Assembly (NCBI GenBank): GCA_017938765.1 | Contig: JAGBAX010000014.1 | Span: 1-64,000, forward strand | Direction: 5' to 3' | Length of the DNA stretch: 64,000 nt | Source of the DNA: Alistipes sp. | Lineage (GTDB): Bacteria; Bacteroidota; Bacteroidia; Bacteroidales; Rikenellaceae | Shown here: positions 16,204 through 26,113 of the stretch, one piece after another | Position numbering within the stretch: position 1 is the first letter of the stretch | Layout: the number at the start of each line of letters is the position of its first letter | Program-made: the position numbers and the translations under genes | The notes under the pieces: generated by a model | What the model saw: the letters and a program-made list of their open reading frames with translations, nothing else | Told to the model about the DNA's origin: nothing | The model's database searches: none

Positions 16204-17205
16204 ATGAAGAGAGTTATAGGTATTGGAAATGCCCTTACGGATATGCTCGTGAATCTAAGCAGTGATGCTGTTCTTGAGCGATATAATATTGCTCGCGGCT
16301 CAATGTCGCTTGTTGACAGTAAGTTGCAGAGCGAAGTCTCAAAGGCTGTTGCAGGTAGACCCTACTCCCTATCGCTTGGAGGCAGCGCAGACAATACTAT
16401 CCGCGCTATGGCTCGCCTTGGTGCCGATGTAGGCTTTATCGGCAAGGTCGGTCGTGATACTACGGGCGACTTTTTTGAGCAGGCACTGACAAATCTGGGC
16501 ATCCACCCTGTAATTTTTCGCGGAGAGAATCGCTCAGGAAAGTGCGTATCGTTAATCTCAACGGATGGCGAGCGTACGATGCTCACACACCTCGGTGCAG
16601 CACTTGAGTTGCAAGCAGACGAGATTTCAGCAGATGTTTTTACTGGCTACGACTGCCTATATATAGAAGGTTATCTTGTTCAGGACCATACGCTTATACG
16701 CTCAGTAGCTAAAACGGCTAAGGAGTGCGGCCTTACTGTGGCTATTGACCTTGCGAGTTTTAATGTTGTTGCGGAGAACCTTGAGTTTCTGCGCGAGCTG
16801 GTGAGAGACTATGTAGACATTGTCTTTGCAAATGAGGATGAGGCCAAGACCTTTTCGGGCGAGTGCGAGCCAATTAATGCTCTGCAGTATATCTCAGAAA
16901 TGTGCGACCTTACCGTAGTTAAAATCGGTATGAAGGGTGCACTAATTAAGCAAGGCGAGACTGTCGTGCACGTAGGCATTATGGCGGCAGCCAAGCGAGT
17001 AGATACTACGGGCGCGGGCGACTTCTATGCTGCGGGCTTCCTCTATGGACTGACAGAGGGTCTTGACCTTCGCCAGTGCGGTACTATCGGCGCTGTAACA
17101 GCGGGTAAGGTTATTGAGATTGTCGGCACAACACTCTCTGATGAGGCGTGGGATGATGTGTTCAAGTATGTAAACCGAGTAAAAACAGAGCGATACCTAT
17201 TCTAA
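16204..17205 (+). CDS. PfkB-family carbohydrate/adenosine kinase
   Basis: A 333-residue ribokinase-fold kinase. The N-terminal region has GIGNALTDMLVNL and the GGSADNTIRAMARLGADVGFIGKVG block of sugar or nucleoside kinases; the C-terminal region has DTTGAGDFYAAGFLYGL with the catalytic Asp of the anion-hole GAGD motif. The overall shape is closest to the adenosine-kinase-like branch of PfkB proteins that is common in Bacteroidota. The substrate cannot be fixed from sequence. It ends one base before the next gene's start, so it is likely co-transcribed with the peptidase. Confidence 0.88.
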   Translation: MKRVIGIGNALTDMLVNLSSDAVLERYNIARGSMSLVDSKLQSEVSKAVAGRPYSLSLGGSADNTIRAMARLGADVGFIGKVGRDTTGDFFEQALTNLGIHPVIFRGENRSGKCVSLISTDGERTMLTHLGAALELQADEISADVFTGYDCLYIEGYLVQDHTLIRSVAKTAKECGLTVAIDLASFNVVAENLEFLRELVRDYVDIVFANEDEAKTFSGECEPINALQYISEMCDLTVVKIGMKGALIKQGETVVHVGIMAAAKRVDTTGAGDFYAAGFLYGLTEGLDLRQCGTIGAVTAGKVIEIVGTTLSDEAWDDVFKYVNRVKTERYLF

Positions 17206-17206
17206 A

Positions 17207-19150
17207 ATGAGAAAAATAGCACTTCTACTTCTGACCCTTACGGCACTTACAGCCGCAGCAGAGCCTCGCCGTCTGCTCACTATGGAGGAGGCAATCCTTA
17301 GCCGAGAGCTTATCCCCGCATCATACCGCATCGCATGGAACGAGAACTATCCGAAGGAGTTTCTCCACCCTACAGATAGCCTCTGCTACGCCATTGATGT
17401 CGTTTCGGGTAAGAGTCGTGTAGTTGAACGTCCAGAGCGTGAAAAGCAGATTGTAAAAACCGTTGGCAACAACATCGTCTGGATAGACAATGATGGTACA
17501 GAGATAGCTGTAACTAACTTTGCTGATAAAAATATCGTTGCAGGAAGTTCCGTTTCGCGCAATGAATTTGGCATTAGCGGTGGATTGTTCCTCTCGCCCG
17601 ACAAGCGACAACTTGCCTTCTATCAGAAGGATGAGAGCGCAGTGAGTACTTTTCCGCTGCTTGATATCACTACCCGCACAGGCTCTTTGTTTGAGATTAA
17701 GTACCCGATGAACGGCATGCCGTCAGAAAAGGTCTCTGTTGGCATATATAACGCTGACACTCAGCAGACTATATACCTTGCCGTAGATGATTTTGACAGT
17801 GAGAGATACCTTACAAACCTCACATGGTCGCCAGATAGCAAGACCGTCTACCTGCAAGTGCTTGACCGTCAACAGAAGAATGTACACCTTAATGCTTACT
17901 GCGCCACTACGGGAGTAAAAACAGCCACACTGCTTACAGAGCACAACGACAAGTATGTTGAGCCGTCGTTCCCACTTGTTTTCCTTCAGAGCGACCCTAC
18001 AAAGTTTATCTACACAACATCTAACCGCGATGGATTTCAAAATCTCTACCTCTGCACCACAAGTGGGGATGTTGAGCGCCTTACCGCAGTAGATGCCGAT
18101 GTGGAGTATGCTGGCCAGAACAGCAAGTCTCTATTCTACCACTCGGCTGAGGTTAGTCCCGTAGAGCGACACCTCTTTGCAGTTGATATTAAGACGGGTA
18201 AAACTCGCCAACTAACTCGCGGTGAGGGTTGGCATAACTGCACAATCTCTACAAATGGAGAGTACTTTGCAGACAACTACTCCTCGCTTGCTGTTCCGCG
18301 CGTAGTTGCTGTAGGTACGACAAATGGCCGTCACTACCGAGAGCTTTTCCGCGCTGTAGACCCAACAGAAGGCTACAACTACTGCCCTATTGAGCTTGGC
18401 TCAGTGCGCAGTGCAGATGACAAGTACGACAACTACTATCGACTCATCAAGCCTATTGATTTTGACCCTGAGAAGAGGTACCCCGTAATACTATATGTCT
18501 ATGGAGGCCCACACTCTCAGATGGTTACAAACTCATTCCAAGCACAACTGCGTCGTTGGGAGATGTATATGGCGCAGCGTGGCTATGTAGTCTTTGTGAT
18601 GGATAATCGCGGAACAGACAACCGAGGTTTGGCATTTGAGCAGGCTATACACCGTCAGTGTGGAGTAGCTGAGATGGCAGACCAGATGGCAGGCTTAAAG
18701 TGGCTAATGAGCCACAGTTGGGTAGATAGCTCACGCATAGGTGTTCACGGCTGGTCGTATGGCGGATTTATGACTATCTCACTGATGGTAAACCACCCCG
18801 ACATCTTCAAAGTCGGCGTAGCTGGTGGACCAGTTATTGACTGGCGTTGGTACGAGGTTATGTATGGCGAGAGGTATATGGAGACAGAGGCTACAAACGC
18901 TGGCGGTATGAACGCAACATCTCTTATACCTCGCGCAAAGGACCTTAAGGGCAAGCTGCTTATCTGTCAGGGCGCTGTAGATGATGTTGTTGTATGGCAA
19001 CACTCTCTCAACTTTATTGACGAGTGCATCAAGAACTGGGTACCAGTAGACTACTTCCCATATCCACGAGCACAGCACAATGTACGAGGTAAAGACCGCG
19101 TACATCTGATGCAGAAAGTTACAGATTACTTTGAAGACTATCTGAAGTAG
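17207..19150 (+). CDS. Dipeptidyl-peptidase IV-like serine peptidase (S9B)
   Basis: A 647-residue exported peptidase with signal peptide MRKIALLLLTLTALTAAAEP. Residues ~40-380 are an eight-bladed beta-propeller-like region and ~395-647 the alpha/beta-hydrolase domain. The catalytic triad is visible: GWSYGGF with Ser517, the Asp592/Asp593 pair in GAVDDVVV, and His624 in RAQHNVRG. S9B enzymes remove Xaa-Pro dipeptides from peptides in the periplasm. The propeller looks a little short against the ~730-residue typical bacterial DPP IV, but no frame break is seen. Last gene before a bidirectional terminator. Confidence 0.9.
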   Translation: MRKIALLLLTLTALTAAAEPRRLLTMEEAILSRELIPASYRIAWNENYPKEFLHPTDSLCYAIDVVSGKSRVVERPEREKQIVKTVGNNIVWIDNDGTEIAVTNFADKNIVAGSSVSRNEFGISGGLFLSPDKRQLAFYQKDESAVSTFPLLDITTRTGSLFEIKYPMNGMPSEKVSVGIYNADTQQTIYLAVDDFDSERYLTNLTWSPDSKTVYLQVLDRQQKNVHLNAYCATTGVKTATLLTEHNDKYVEPSFPLVFLQSDPTKFIYTTSNRDGFQNLYLCTTSGDVERLTAVDADVEYAGQNSKSLFYHSAEVSPVERHLFAVDIKTGKTRQLTRGEGWHNCTISTNGEYFADNYSSLAVPRVVAVGTTNGRHYRELFRAVDPTEGYNYCPIELGSVRSADDKYDNYYRLIKPIDFDPEKRYPVILYVYGGPHSQMVTNSFQAQLRRWEMYMAQRGYVVFVMDNRGTDNRGLAFEQAIHRQCGVAEMADQMAGLKWLMSHSWVDSSRIGVHGWSYGGFMTISLMVNHPDIFKVGVAGGPVIDWRWYEVMYGERYMETEATNAGGMNATSLIPRAKDLKGKLLICQGAVDDVVVWQHSLNFIDECIKNWVPVDYFPYPRAQHNVRGKDRVHLMQKVTDYFEDYLK

Positions 19151-19161
19151 AGGATAGGCAC

Positions 19162-19197
19162 AAAAAATCCCTGCAAGCCAAGTTGCAGGGATTTTTT
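19162..19197. terminator. Bidirectional terminator between DPP-IV gene and V-ATPase operon
   Basis: A 15-bp stem (19162-19176 with 19183-19197), A-rich on the left and T-rich on the right, so it can stop transcription from both sides. It serves the convergent genes ending at 19150 (+) and 19229 (-). Confidence 0.9.
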
Positions 19198-19228
19198 TGT
19201 GGCAACAAGTGCCGTAAATAGCGCTTTA

Positions 19229-19702
19229 TTAAACCCAAGCAGTTGCTGCAGAAGCGATAAGGAATGTTGCAGCAACAGTAAGGATTGCGTAGAGCTCTGG
19301 GAACGCTGCAAGGATAAGAGTCTTACCCATTACATCATGACCGTTACCGATAGCTGCGATACCATTAGCACAAACCTTACCCTGGTAGATAGCAGCCAGA
19401 AGGTTTACCATACCTACGAGCAGACCGATACCAAGAACAGCAGCACCCTGTGCAGGAGTTGTAGTTGGGCCAACGAGTGGATAGAGGTTTGTTACCATAA
19501 AGAAACAAACGAAACCATAAAGACCCTGTGAACCTGGAAGCGCTGAGAGCACCATGTAGCTACCAAATGCACCACCGTTCTTCTTCATTGCGCCTACTGC
19601 TGCCTGACCACAGATTGCAGTACCAATTGCAGATGCGATACCTGCCAAACCTACCATAAGCGCAACGCCTACGTAGGCCATAATAATTGCTGAATTTGCC
19701 AT
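19229..19702 (-). CDS. ntpK: V-type ATPase subunit K (c-ring proteolipid)
   Basis: A 157-residue proteolipid of four membrane helices, a fused pair of hairpins as in Enterococcus hirae NtpK. It forms the rotor ring that carries the ion across the membrane. The residues lining the Na+ site of NtpK (Leu61, Thr64, Gln65, Gln110, Glu139) have counterparts at Leu55, Ser58, Gln59, Gln107 and Glu136 with matching local spacing (ALPGSQGLYG, YQGKVCANG, AAFPELYA). This predicts Na+ rather than H+ coupling. Last gene of the operon, with a 37-bp AT-rich gap after subunit I. Confidence 0.9.
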   Translation of the reverse strand: MANSAIIMAYVGVALMVGLAGIASAIGTAICGQAAVGAMKKNGGAFGSYMVLSALPGSQGLYGFVCFFMVTNLYPLVGPTTTPAQGAAVLGIGLLVGMVNLLAAIYQGKVCANGIAAIGNGHDVMGKTLILAAFPELYAILTVAATFLIASAATAWV

Positions 19703-19739
19703 AATTGTAATTGTTTAAGTTTAATTATTGTTATTAGTA

Positions 19740-21566
19740 TTACTCATTTTTTAAAGGCTCAAATGCGCGTGTGCCCATCTCAAAGCCTGCATTTTTAAAG
19801 AACTCCACAAATGTGAGTCGCATAGGATGCACAAATGAAGAGATTGTAGACATAAATAGATTGATACCGTGACCAACAAGTAGTATTGCCGATGCTCCAA
19901 TAATCTGGAACAGAGTACCAACAGTAAACTGCTCAATACCTGCATCAAGACCTGTCAAACCCATCGCAAGGCTGTTGAATACCAGCGCAAGCACACCTCC
20001 TGAAAGTCCAATAGCGAACAGACGGATATATGAGAGTAGGTCTGAAAGAAGGCCTGTAATATTATTGTAGGTATCCCACAGTCCAACACCAAAGTTGGCA
20101 AAGATATTGAAGCTCGGCTTGTTGAGCAACAGCATAAGCACAAGTGCCACGCCTGCTGTAGCAAGATAAGCTACTGATGAGAACGAGTACCACTCTACGC
20201 CAAACATACCAGCAACACCTGCAGCGCAAGAGCTAAAGATTAGCAAGAACCAACCCAGCGAGCCGAGTGCATTCTTAAAGCCGTAGGTAACTGTTGTCAT
20301 CACAATATTGATAGCCATACCAAACAGAATCTGGAAGATACCAATACCCAGTGATGCGTAGAAGAATTGATTCTGGAAATCCAAGAACTTAAAGTCCTCA
20401 AACAGAGGTGCATCAGAGATTGTCATTCCAAAGAATGAATTTGCAGCAAAACCAAATGCCACACTTGCCAATCCGCAGATAGTTGAGAATAGTGCCGCCT
20501 GACGCATCTTCGGTCCTCCCTTAAGAAGCAGGCCGATTCCCGCAGCAAGGATAACACTTCCATAGCCCGCATCGCATAGACAGATTGCGAAGAAGAGCAT
20601 ATAGAATGGAGCAAAGAACGGCGTAAGGTCAATAGTACCATACTTTGGTAGTGCGTACATATTGCCCACCAACTCAAATATACGAGCAAAGCGGTTATTC
20701 TTCAGCTTTACTGGCGTATTATCCTCTGGAGTTGGGTCGCTCTTAATGTAGACTGTATTTGGAGAGGCCTCAAGCAGTGCGTCAACCCTCTCGGCATTGC
20801 GCTTCTCTGCCCAGCCCTCAAGAACGACAAGCAGACCCTCAGCAGCGCTATCAGCCGTAGCAGCGATGCGCACATCCTGAAGCTTTGTCTTAAGAGTTGC
20901 CAATTCAGCCACGATAACATCACGATGAGCAGCACAAGCGGTAATCGTCTGCTCCGCAGCATCAATACGAGCCTGAGCAGCCTTTACTGCAGATGTGAGA
21001 GCCGAAAGATTCATTGTTGGAGCCTTAATCTCCTGAGCATCAATATCTATCTGCTCTGTTCCATCGCCAATAATAACGAAGCGAGCCATATTATCTTCAT
21101 CGCTCACAAGAGAGAGGTTATACTGCTCTGACCACTGCTCCACACCCTTAGAGTATGTACTTGTAGGGGTGACGAAGTAGCGAAGTACAATGCCTACCTT
21201 TGCAAGCTCTGCAAGATGATTAGTATCAAAGTCGCCCCAAGCCTTCCACTCATCAACACTCTTCTCAAGGCGAGTAATTTCACTCTTAGCAGCAGTAATC
21301 TCTGCCTGAGCAGCTGTATAAGTAGCAAAAACAGTTGCGCTATCAACACTCTGAGTTGTCGTCTTCTCCTCCTTCACGATAGCTTCAAGAGTGCTGAGTG
21401 CCTTTGTGCGGCTCTCAATCTCAAGAAGCAGGTCGCGGTCTGACTCTGTAGGCTCCCAGCCAGTAGTTGTGATATCTACCATGCCTATCTGGCGCAGCGA
21501 CTCAATGAATCGCTCACGCTCGGCGGCAAAGAGTACGATATCATATTTCATCATTTTTACTATCAT
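19740..21566 (-). CDS. ntpI: V-type ATPase subunit I (a-subunit homologue)
   Basis: A 608-residue stator membrane subunit. Residues ~1-300 are the cytoplasmic arm, with coiled-coil stretches around 85-110 and 190-225; ~315-600 hold about seven or eight membrane helices, including the conserved GYGSVILAAGIGLLL and LSYIRLFAIGLSGGVLALVFN segments. In the latter the Arg is the essential half-channel residue that faces the rotor Glu. It overlaps the D-subunit stop by 4 bp (ATGA type), so the two are translationally coupled. Length is near that of other bacterial I subunits. Confidence 0.92.
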   Translation of the reverse strand: MIVKMMKYDIVLFAAERERFIESLRQIGMVDITTTGWEPTESDRDLLLEIESRTKALSTLEAIVKEEKTTTQSVDSATVFATYTAAQAEITAAKSEITRLEKSVDEWKAWGDFDTNHLAELAKVGIVLRYFVTPTSTYSKGVEQWSEQYNLSLVSDEDNMARFVIIGDGTEQIDIDAQEIKAPTMNLSALTSAVKAAQARIDAAEQTITACAAHRDVIVAELATLKTKLQDVRIAATADSAAEGLLVVLEGWAEKRNAERVDALLEASPNTVYIKSDPTPEDNTPVKLKNNRFARIFELVGNMYALPKYGTIDLTPFFAPFYMLFFAICLCDAGYGSVILAAGIGLLLKGGPKMRQAALFSTICGLASVAFGFAANSFFGMTISDAPLFEDFKFLDFQNQFFYASLGIGIFQILFGMAINIVMTTVTYGFKNALGSLGWFLLIFSSCAAGVAGMFGVEWYSFSSVAYLATAGVALVLMLLLNKPSFNIFANFGVGLWDTYNNITGLLSDLLSYIRLFAIGLSGGVLALVFNSLAMGLTGLDAGIEQFTVGTLFQIIGASAILLVGHGINLFMSTISSFVHPMRLTFVEFFKNAGFEMGTRAFEPLKNE

Positions 21567-22180
21567 ACTGCACTGCCCTCCTCGGCAGAAGCCTGCTGTT
21601 GCTGGCGAGTTTTAACAATCTTCTGTGCCGACTTACTCAGATTCTCCTCATCCTCCATAAATCGCTTAATTTTACGTATAGCATCCTCATATCCAGGTAT
21701 TTGCACCTTTTCATAGAGGTTTACCTTTTGAGTAGTCTTGCGGCGAGCGTAGTCCAATAGCTCCATTTGGCGGGTAAATACTGCGGCCTGAATGCCCAAA
21801 ACAGCTATCTGCTTGAGCAGTGCCACACCATCGCTATACCACGCTGGAGAGGAGAAGATGTCAAATGGTTTCTCATCAAAGACAACATCTCCAAGTATCG
21901 GAATACGAACTCCCGCGATTTTCTGCGTTGACAGTTCAACATCAGAAATCTTGAGCAGTGTACAATCAAACTCTCCCCACAGCGAGACCATATAGTCGTA
22001 CTGCGCCACAAGGGCCTCGTACTGGCTACGGTAGCCGTTGGCTGAGTCCTTCGCTCGCTTTACCTCAAGGCGCAGAGCCGACTCCTTACTCTTGATAGTA
22101 GGGAGTGCCTTCTGGCGCATCTTGAGCTGCTTACCAAGCTCGCCAAGCGAAGTCTTATTATATTGAAATTTGATTGCCAT
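21563..22180 (-). CDS. ntpD: V-type ATPase subunit D (central stalk)
   Basis: A 205-residue central-shaft subunit, mostly helical. The N-terminal pattern FQYNKTSLGELGKQLKMR and the C-terminal helix RRKTTQKVNLYEKVQIPGYEDAI with RIKRFMEDEEN-like ending are typical of the V/A-type D subunit, which forms the long antiparallel coiled coil that turns inside the A3B3 head. No separate F-subunit gene, its usual stalk partner, is present in the operon. It lies 6 bp after subunit B. Confidence 0.9.
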   Translation of the reverse strand: MAIKFQYNKTSLGELGKQLKMRQKALPTIKSKESALRLEVKRAKDSANGYRSQYEALVAQYDYMVSLWGEFDCTLLKISDVELSTQKIAGVRIPILGDVVFDEKPFDIFSSPAWYSDGVALLKQIAVLGIQAAVFTRQMELLDYARRKTTQKVNLYEKVQIPGYEDAIRKIKRFMEDEENLSKSAQKIVKTRQQQQASAEEGSAV

Positions 22181-22186
22181 CAGTTA

Positions 22187-23506
22187 TTATGCTTTCCAGT
22201 ATTTAGCAATAAGTTCTGCCTTAATTGCAACCTCCTCCTTTGAGAAGTACTCCGCAAACAGAGTCCAAGCGGTATCAAGCATCTCAGTAATCTCAATGTT
22301 TACGTCGATAGCAAGAAGCTTCTCTGAGTAGTCACGCGCAAACTTAAGAGCACGCTCGTCGTAGTCAGAGAGGTCAAAACCGTTCTCCAGCTTGGTCTTT
22401 GCATTTGCAGCATCAGCATACAGACGCACGCAGGCATTCATAACCTGAGGGTGGTCCTCACGGGTCTTCTTACCGATAACAAGCTGCTTGAGTCGTGACA
22501 GTGAACGGAATGGGTCAATGATAACCTTACCAGTATCAGAGTCGTTACGAAGGAAGAGCTGACCCTCAGTAATATAACCAGTATTATCTGGAATAGCGTG
22601 GGTAATATCGCCACCAGAGAGGGTTGTAACGGCAATAATTGTAATAGAACCTCCATTTGGAAGCTGTACCGCCTTCTCGTAAATCTTTGCAAGGTCAGAG
22701 TAGAGTGAACCTGGCATAGAGTCCTTTGATGGAATCTGGTCCATACGGTTAGACACGATAGCAAGCGCATCGGCATAGAGGGTCATATCTGTAAGCAGCA
22801 CAAGCACCTTCTCGCCCTTATCTACAGCGAAGTACTCGGCAGCTGTAAGTGCCATATCTGGCACAAGCAGACGCTCTACTGGAGGGTTCTCAGTAGTATT
22901 TACGAAAGATACGATACGGTCAAGGGCTCCCGCGTTCTCAAACACCTGCTTGAAGTAGAGGAAGTCGTCGTTTGTAAGACCCATACCGCCGAGGATAATC
23001 TTATCGGCCTTTGCACGCAGAGCCACATTTGCCATAACAGCGTTGTATGGCTGATCTGGGTCGGCAAAGAATGGAATCTTCTGACCAGTTACGATAGTGT
23101 TATTAAGGTCAATACCTGCGATACCTGTAGCAATAAGCTCTGAAGGCTGCAGACGCTTGAATGGGTTTACAGTAGGACCACCAATCTCGCGAGCCTCGCC
23201 CTCAAGCTGCTCACCACCCTCAAGTGGCTCGCCATAGGCGTTGAAGAAGCGGCCAGCGAGGTTATCAGATACCTTAAGCTTTGGTGGCTCGCCGTGAAAT
23301 ACCACCTCCGAGTTTGTAGCAAGACCCTCAGTACCTGCAAATACCTGAAGGGTTACATGCTCGCCCATAATCTTTACTACCTGTGCAAGCTTTCCGCCCA
23401 CAGTAGCAAGCTCATCATTACCTACGCCAGTAGCACGAAGAGTGACTGTTGCCTTGGTAATGTTGTCAATTTTTGTATATACTTTTTGAAATGCTCTTGT
23501 TGTCAT
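22187..23506 (-). CDS. ntpB: V-type ATPase subunit B
   Basis: A 439-residue non-catalytic nucleotide-binding-fold subunit of the A3B3 head. It starts with AFQKVYTKIDNITKATV and contains the B-type landmarks NPFKRLQPSELIATGIAG, GQKIPFFADPDQP, and SMPGSLYSDLAKIYEKA; the P-loop is replaced, as usual for B. Ends normally. The order A-B-D is the standard V/A-type head and shaft order, with gaps of 9 and 6 bp. Confidence 0.95.
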   Translation of the reverse strand: MTTRAFQKVYTKIDNITKATVTLRATGVGNDELATVGGKLAQVVKIMGEHVTLQVFAGTEGLATNSEVVFHGEPPKLKVSDNLAGRFFNAYGEPLEGGEQLEGEAREIGGPTVNPFKRLQPSELIATGIAGIDLNNTIVTGQKIPFFADPDQPYNAVMANVALRAKADKIILGGMGLTNDDFLYFKQVFENAGALDRIVSFVNTTENPPVERLLVPDMALTAAEYFAVDKGEKVLVLLTDMTLYADALAIVSNRMDQIPSKDSMPGSLYSDLAKIYEKAVQLPNGGSITIIAVTTLSGGDITHAIPDNTGYITEGQLFLRNDSDTGKVIIDPFRSLSRLKQLVIGKKTREDHPQVMNACVRLYADAANAKTKLENGFDLSDYDERALKFARDYSEKLLAIDVNIEITEMLDTAWTLFAEYFSKEEVAIKAELIAKYWKA

Positions 23507-23515
23507 AGTACCAAA

Positions 23516-25267
23516 TTATTTTGCAGAGGCAACATACTCATTAATTTGCTTCTGATAGTCGTAGAATTTCTCGCTCTGCCACTCAGAGTAGTTCATCTGA
23601 CGGAAGAGGTTGATAAGACCCTTGAAGAACTTTGAACAAGCCTCAAAGTCCGCAAAGTCAAAGTCGTAGTCACAGATATCAAGCACCATCTTGTACATCA
23701 TCTGCTGACGCTCCATAGGACAGTTTGCATCAATATCGTCAAAAGCATCCTGTTGAAGAACGACAAAGTCAATAAGCTCGCTCTTCCAGAAACGCTCGTG
23801 GTAGTCTACAGGTACACCGTCATCACCGAGGATGTTAATCTGGTCGTTAGCCTCTTTACCGCGCTGAACGATAGTCTTACCCTTACGGACAAGTGCTACC
23901 CAGCCCTTCTCAATCTTCTCACCCAAATACTCCTCAACCTCTGGATACTCAAGATACTTTGAGTAAGACTCCAGTGGGTCAATAGCTGGATAACGCTTTG
24001 AGTCTGCACGACCCTGTGAAAGAGCGTAGAAGCAACGAGCAGCCTTCTTTGTAGACTCAGTAACTGGCTCCTTCAGGTTACCACCCGCAGGAGATACAGT
24101 ACCGAGGAATGTTACAGAGCCAGTTTGACCATTTGTCAGCTTCACAAGACCTGCACGAGCGTAGAAGTTAGAGATGATTGCAGAGAGGTCCATAGGGAAC
24201 GCATCCTGACCTGGAAGCTCCTCAAGGCGGTTAGACATCTCACGAAGTGCCTGTGCCCAACGAGAGGTAGAGTCCGCCATAACAAGCACACGCAGACCCA
24301 TAGAGCGGTAGTACTCACCGATTGTCATACCTGTGTATACAGATGCCTCACGCGCTGCAACTGGCATATTTGATGTGTTACAGATGATGATTGTACGCTC
24401 CATAAGCTTGTGACCTGTATGTGGGTCAATAAGCTCTGGGAACTCCTTGAAAATCTCCACAACCTCATTTGCACGCTCACCACAAGCAACGATGATAATA
24501 ACATCTGCCTCTGCCTGCTTTGAAATTGCGTGCTGAAGCACGGTCTTACCAGCACCGAATGGGCCAGGGATAAAGCCTGTACCACCCTCTGCAAGTGGGT
24601 TGAAGGTATCAATAGCACGAACACCTGTCTCCATAACCTTTGATGGACGAGGCTTCTCTGTATAGCAGCGTACAGCCTGCTTTACTGGCCACTTCTGCAC
24701 CATTGTAACATTGTACTCGTTGCCATCAACATCCGCAAGTACTGCAATAGTATCAGTAACCTTATATGTACCTGCAGCAACGATGCTCTTTACAGTATAG
24801 TTGCCAGTCATAATGAAAGGCACCATAATTTTGTGAGCAATCCACTGCTCCTGAACCTCACCAAGCCAAGAGGCAGCAGATACCTTGTCGCCAACCTTTG
24901 CAAGTGGTTTGAACTCCCACTCGCTATTGAAGTCCAGCGGCTCGGTAATTGAGCCTCGGTCGATAAACAGACCATCCATCTTTGCAAGGTCGTTCTGCAG
25001 ACCGTCGTAGTTCTTTGAGAGCAGACCCGGTGCAAGGGTTGCCTCAAGCATATGGCCCTCAAACTCTACGCGGTCGCCAATCTTCAGACCACGAGTAGAG
25101 TCGTAAACCTGTACATAGGCATCATCGCCTATAACCTTGATGACCTCAGCCATCATTCGGGTATCACCACAGTAAACATAGCAAATCTCGTTCTGCGCCA
25201 CAGCACCCTCGGCACGAACAATTACGATGTTAGAGATAATACCACTAACTTTTCCGATTGTTTTCAT
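23516..25267 (-). CDS. ntpA: V-type ATPase catalytic subunit A
   Basis: A 583-residue catalytic subunit. The Walker A motif GPFGAGKT is at residues 235-242, followed by ACGERANEVVEIFKEFPEL, MADSTSRWAQALREMS and the V/A-type insertion of ~90 residues between the N-terminal barrel and the nucleotide domain. It hydrolyses ATP to drive ion transport, or in reverse makes ATP. Length and motifs are canonical. Third gene of the operon, preceded by the DUF2764 gene with an 11-bp gap. Confidence 0.96.
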   Translation of the reverse strand: MKTIGKVSGIISNIVIVRAEGAVAQNEICYVYCGDTRMMAEVIKVIGDDAYVQVYDSTRGLKIGDRVEFEGHMLEATLAPGLLSKNYDGLQNDLAKMDGLFIDRGSITEPLDFNSEWEFKPLAKVGDKVSAASWLGEVQEQWIAHKIMVPFIMTGNYTVKSIVAAGTYKVTDTIAVLADVDGNEYNVTMVQKWPVKQAVRCYTEKPRPSKVMETGVRAIDTFNPLAEGGTGFIPGPFGAGKTVLQHAISKQAEADVIIIVACGERANEVVEIFKEFPELIDPHTGHKLMERTIIICNTSNMPVAAREASVYTGMTIGEYYRSMGLRVLVMADSTSRWAQALREMSNRLEELPGQDAFPMDLSAIISNFYARAGLVKLTNGQTGSVTFLGTVSPAGGNLKEPVTESTKKAARCFYALSQGRADSKRYPAIDPLESYSKYLEYPEVEEYLGEKIEKGWVALVRKGKTIVQRGKEANDQINILGDDGVPVDYHERFWKSELIDFVVLQQDAFDDIDANCPMERQQMMYKMVLDICDYDFDFADFEACSKFFKGLINLFRQMNYSEWQSEKFYDYQKQINEYVASAK

Positions 25268-25278
25268 ATAGTGTTGTT

Positions 25279-26106
25279 TTATATTTCAATGTGTTGTTTT
25301 CCGTCCAACTCTGCCATAAGCTTGTCAAACATCTGTCGTCCCGTCTTAACATCAAGCAGAGTCCAACGCGCAACGAGATTTACCTTGACAAGGTATGCCA
25401 AAACGGCATCCAAAGAGAAGTAGTCAAATGTAGAGAGTTCTGAAGCTACAGACCAACGGATAAGGTCAATCTTACGCTCCTTCTCAACCATATTGTGCTC
25501 GTCCATTGCAGAAATCAGCTGGTCAATATAACTCAACTCGCCACGCAGACCAAAGTCCGCCGCCGAGCTACGATGCAGCTGCTCTACAATCTCACCACCA
25601 CCAACCGTCGCGCTATCAACAGCAATGCCGCGCTCACGGGCAACAAGTGCTGCAATAACATTTCTCAGTGCGCGGTCAGACTCCGACCAATTCCTCAGAA
25701 ATGCAGAGCCTGATGAGGCGCAGAGCGCATAGTATGCACCAAAGAGTGAAACAGCGAAAGGGAGCGACGTATCAACGCCCTCTGCATCCTCACCCTCTGT
25801 ATCAGCATAGGCACGAATAACCTTTGCAAGGCTCTTTGGAAGAGTTGTCGGATTCTCCAACTCTGCTGCCACCTGCTCAGGGCTCAAAAGACCCAAGGCG
25901 TTGTGCGCACTGCTACCGTTATGGCGAGCAACCAGATTTTCACAATCATAGTAGGTATAGAGAAGCGCTACGCTCTGCCAATCCTTAGCGCTGAGCGACT
26001 CCTCCACCTCCGTAAGAATCTCTGTGATGTCAAAACCCTTTGTATCGGCATCCAGAGCGTACTCACGAAGTCCCGCTACAAGCGTATAGTAGTTACTACT
26101 GAACAT
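25279..26106 (-). CDS. DUF2764 protein of the V-type ATPase operon
   Basis: A 275-residue soluble, mainly helical protein starting FSSNYYTLVAGLREYALD, a DUF2764 signature. In Bacteroidota, spirochaetes and chlamydiae this gene occupies the slot between subunits E and A. No gene for subunit C, the rotor-stator connector present in other V/A-type operons, exists here. The protein is of similar size and also helical, so it may replace C; this is an inference from position, not from a sequence match. Confidence 0.8.
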   Translation of the reverse strand: MFSSNYYTLVAGLREYALDADTKGFDITEILTEVEESLSAKDWQSVALLYTYYDCENLVARHNGSSAHNALGLLSPEQVAAELENPTTLPKSLAKVIRAYADTEGEDAEGVDTSLPFAVSLFGAYYALCASSGSAFLRNWSESDRALRNVIAALVARERGIAVDSATVGGGEIVEQLHRSSAADFGLRGELSYIDQLISAMDEHNMVEKERKIDLIRWSVASELSTFDYFSLDAVLAYLVKVNLVARWTLLDVKTGRQMFDKLMAELDGKQHIEI

Positions 26107-26113
26107 AGGCTAA

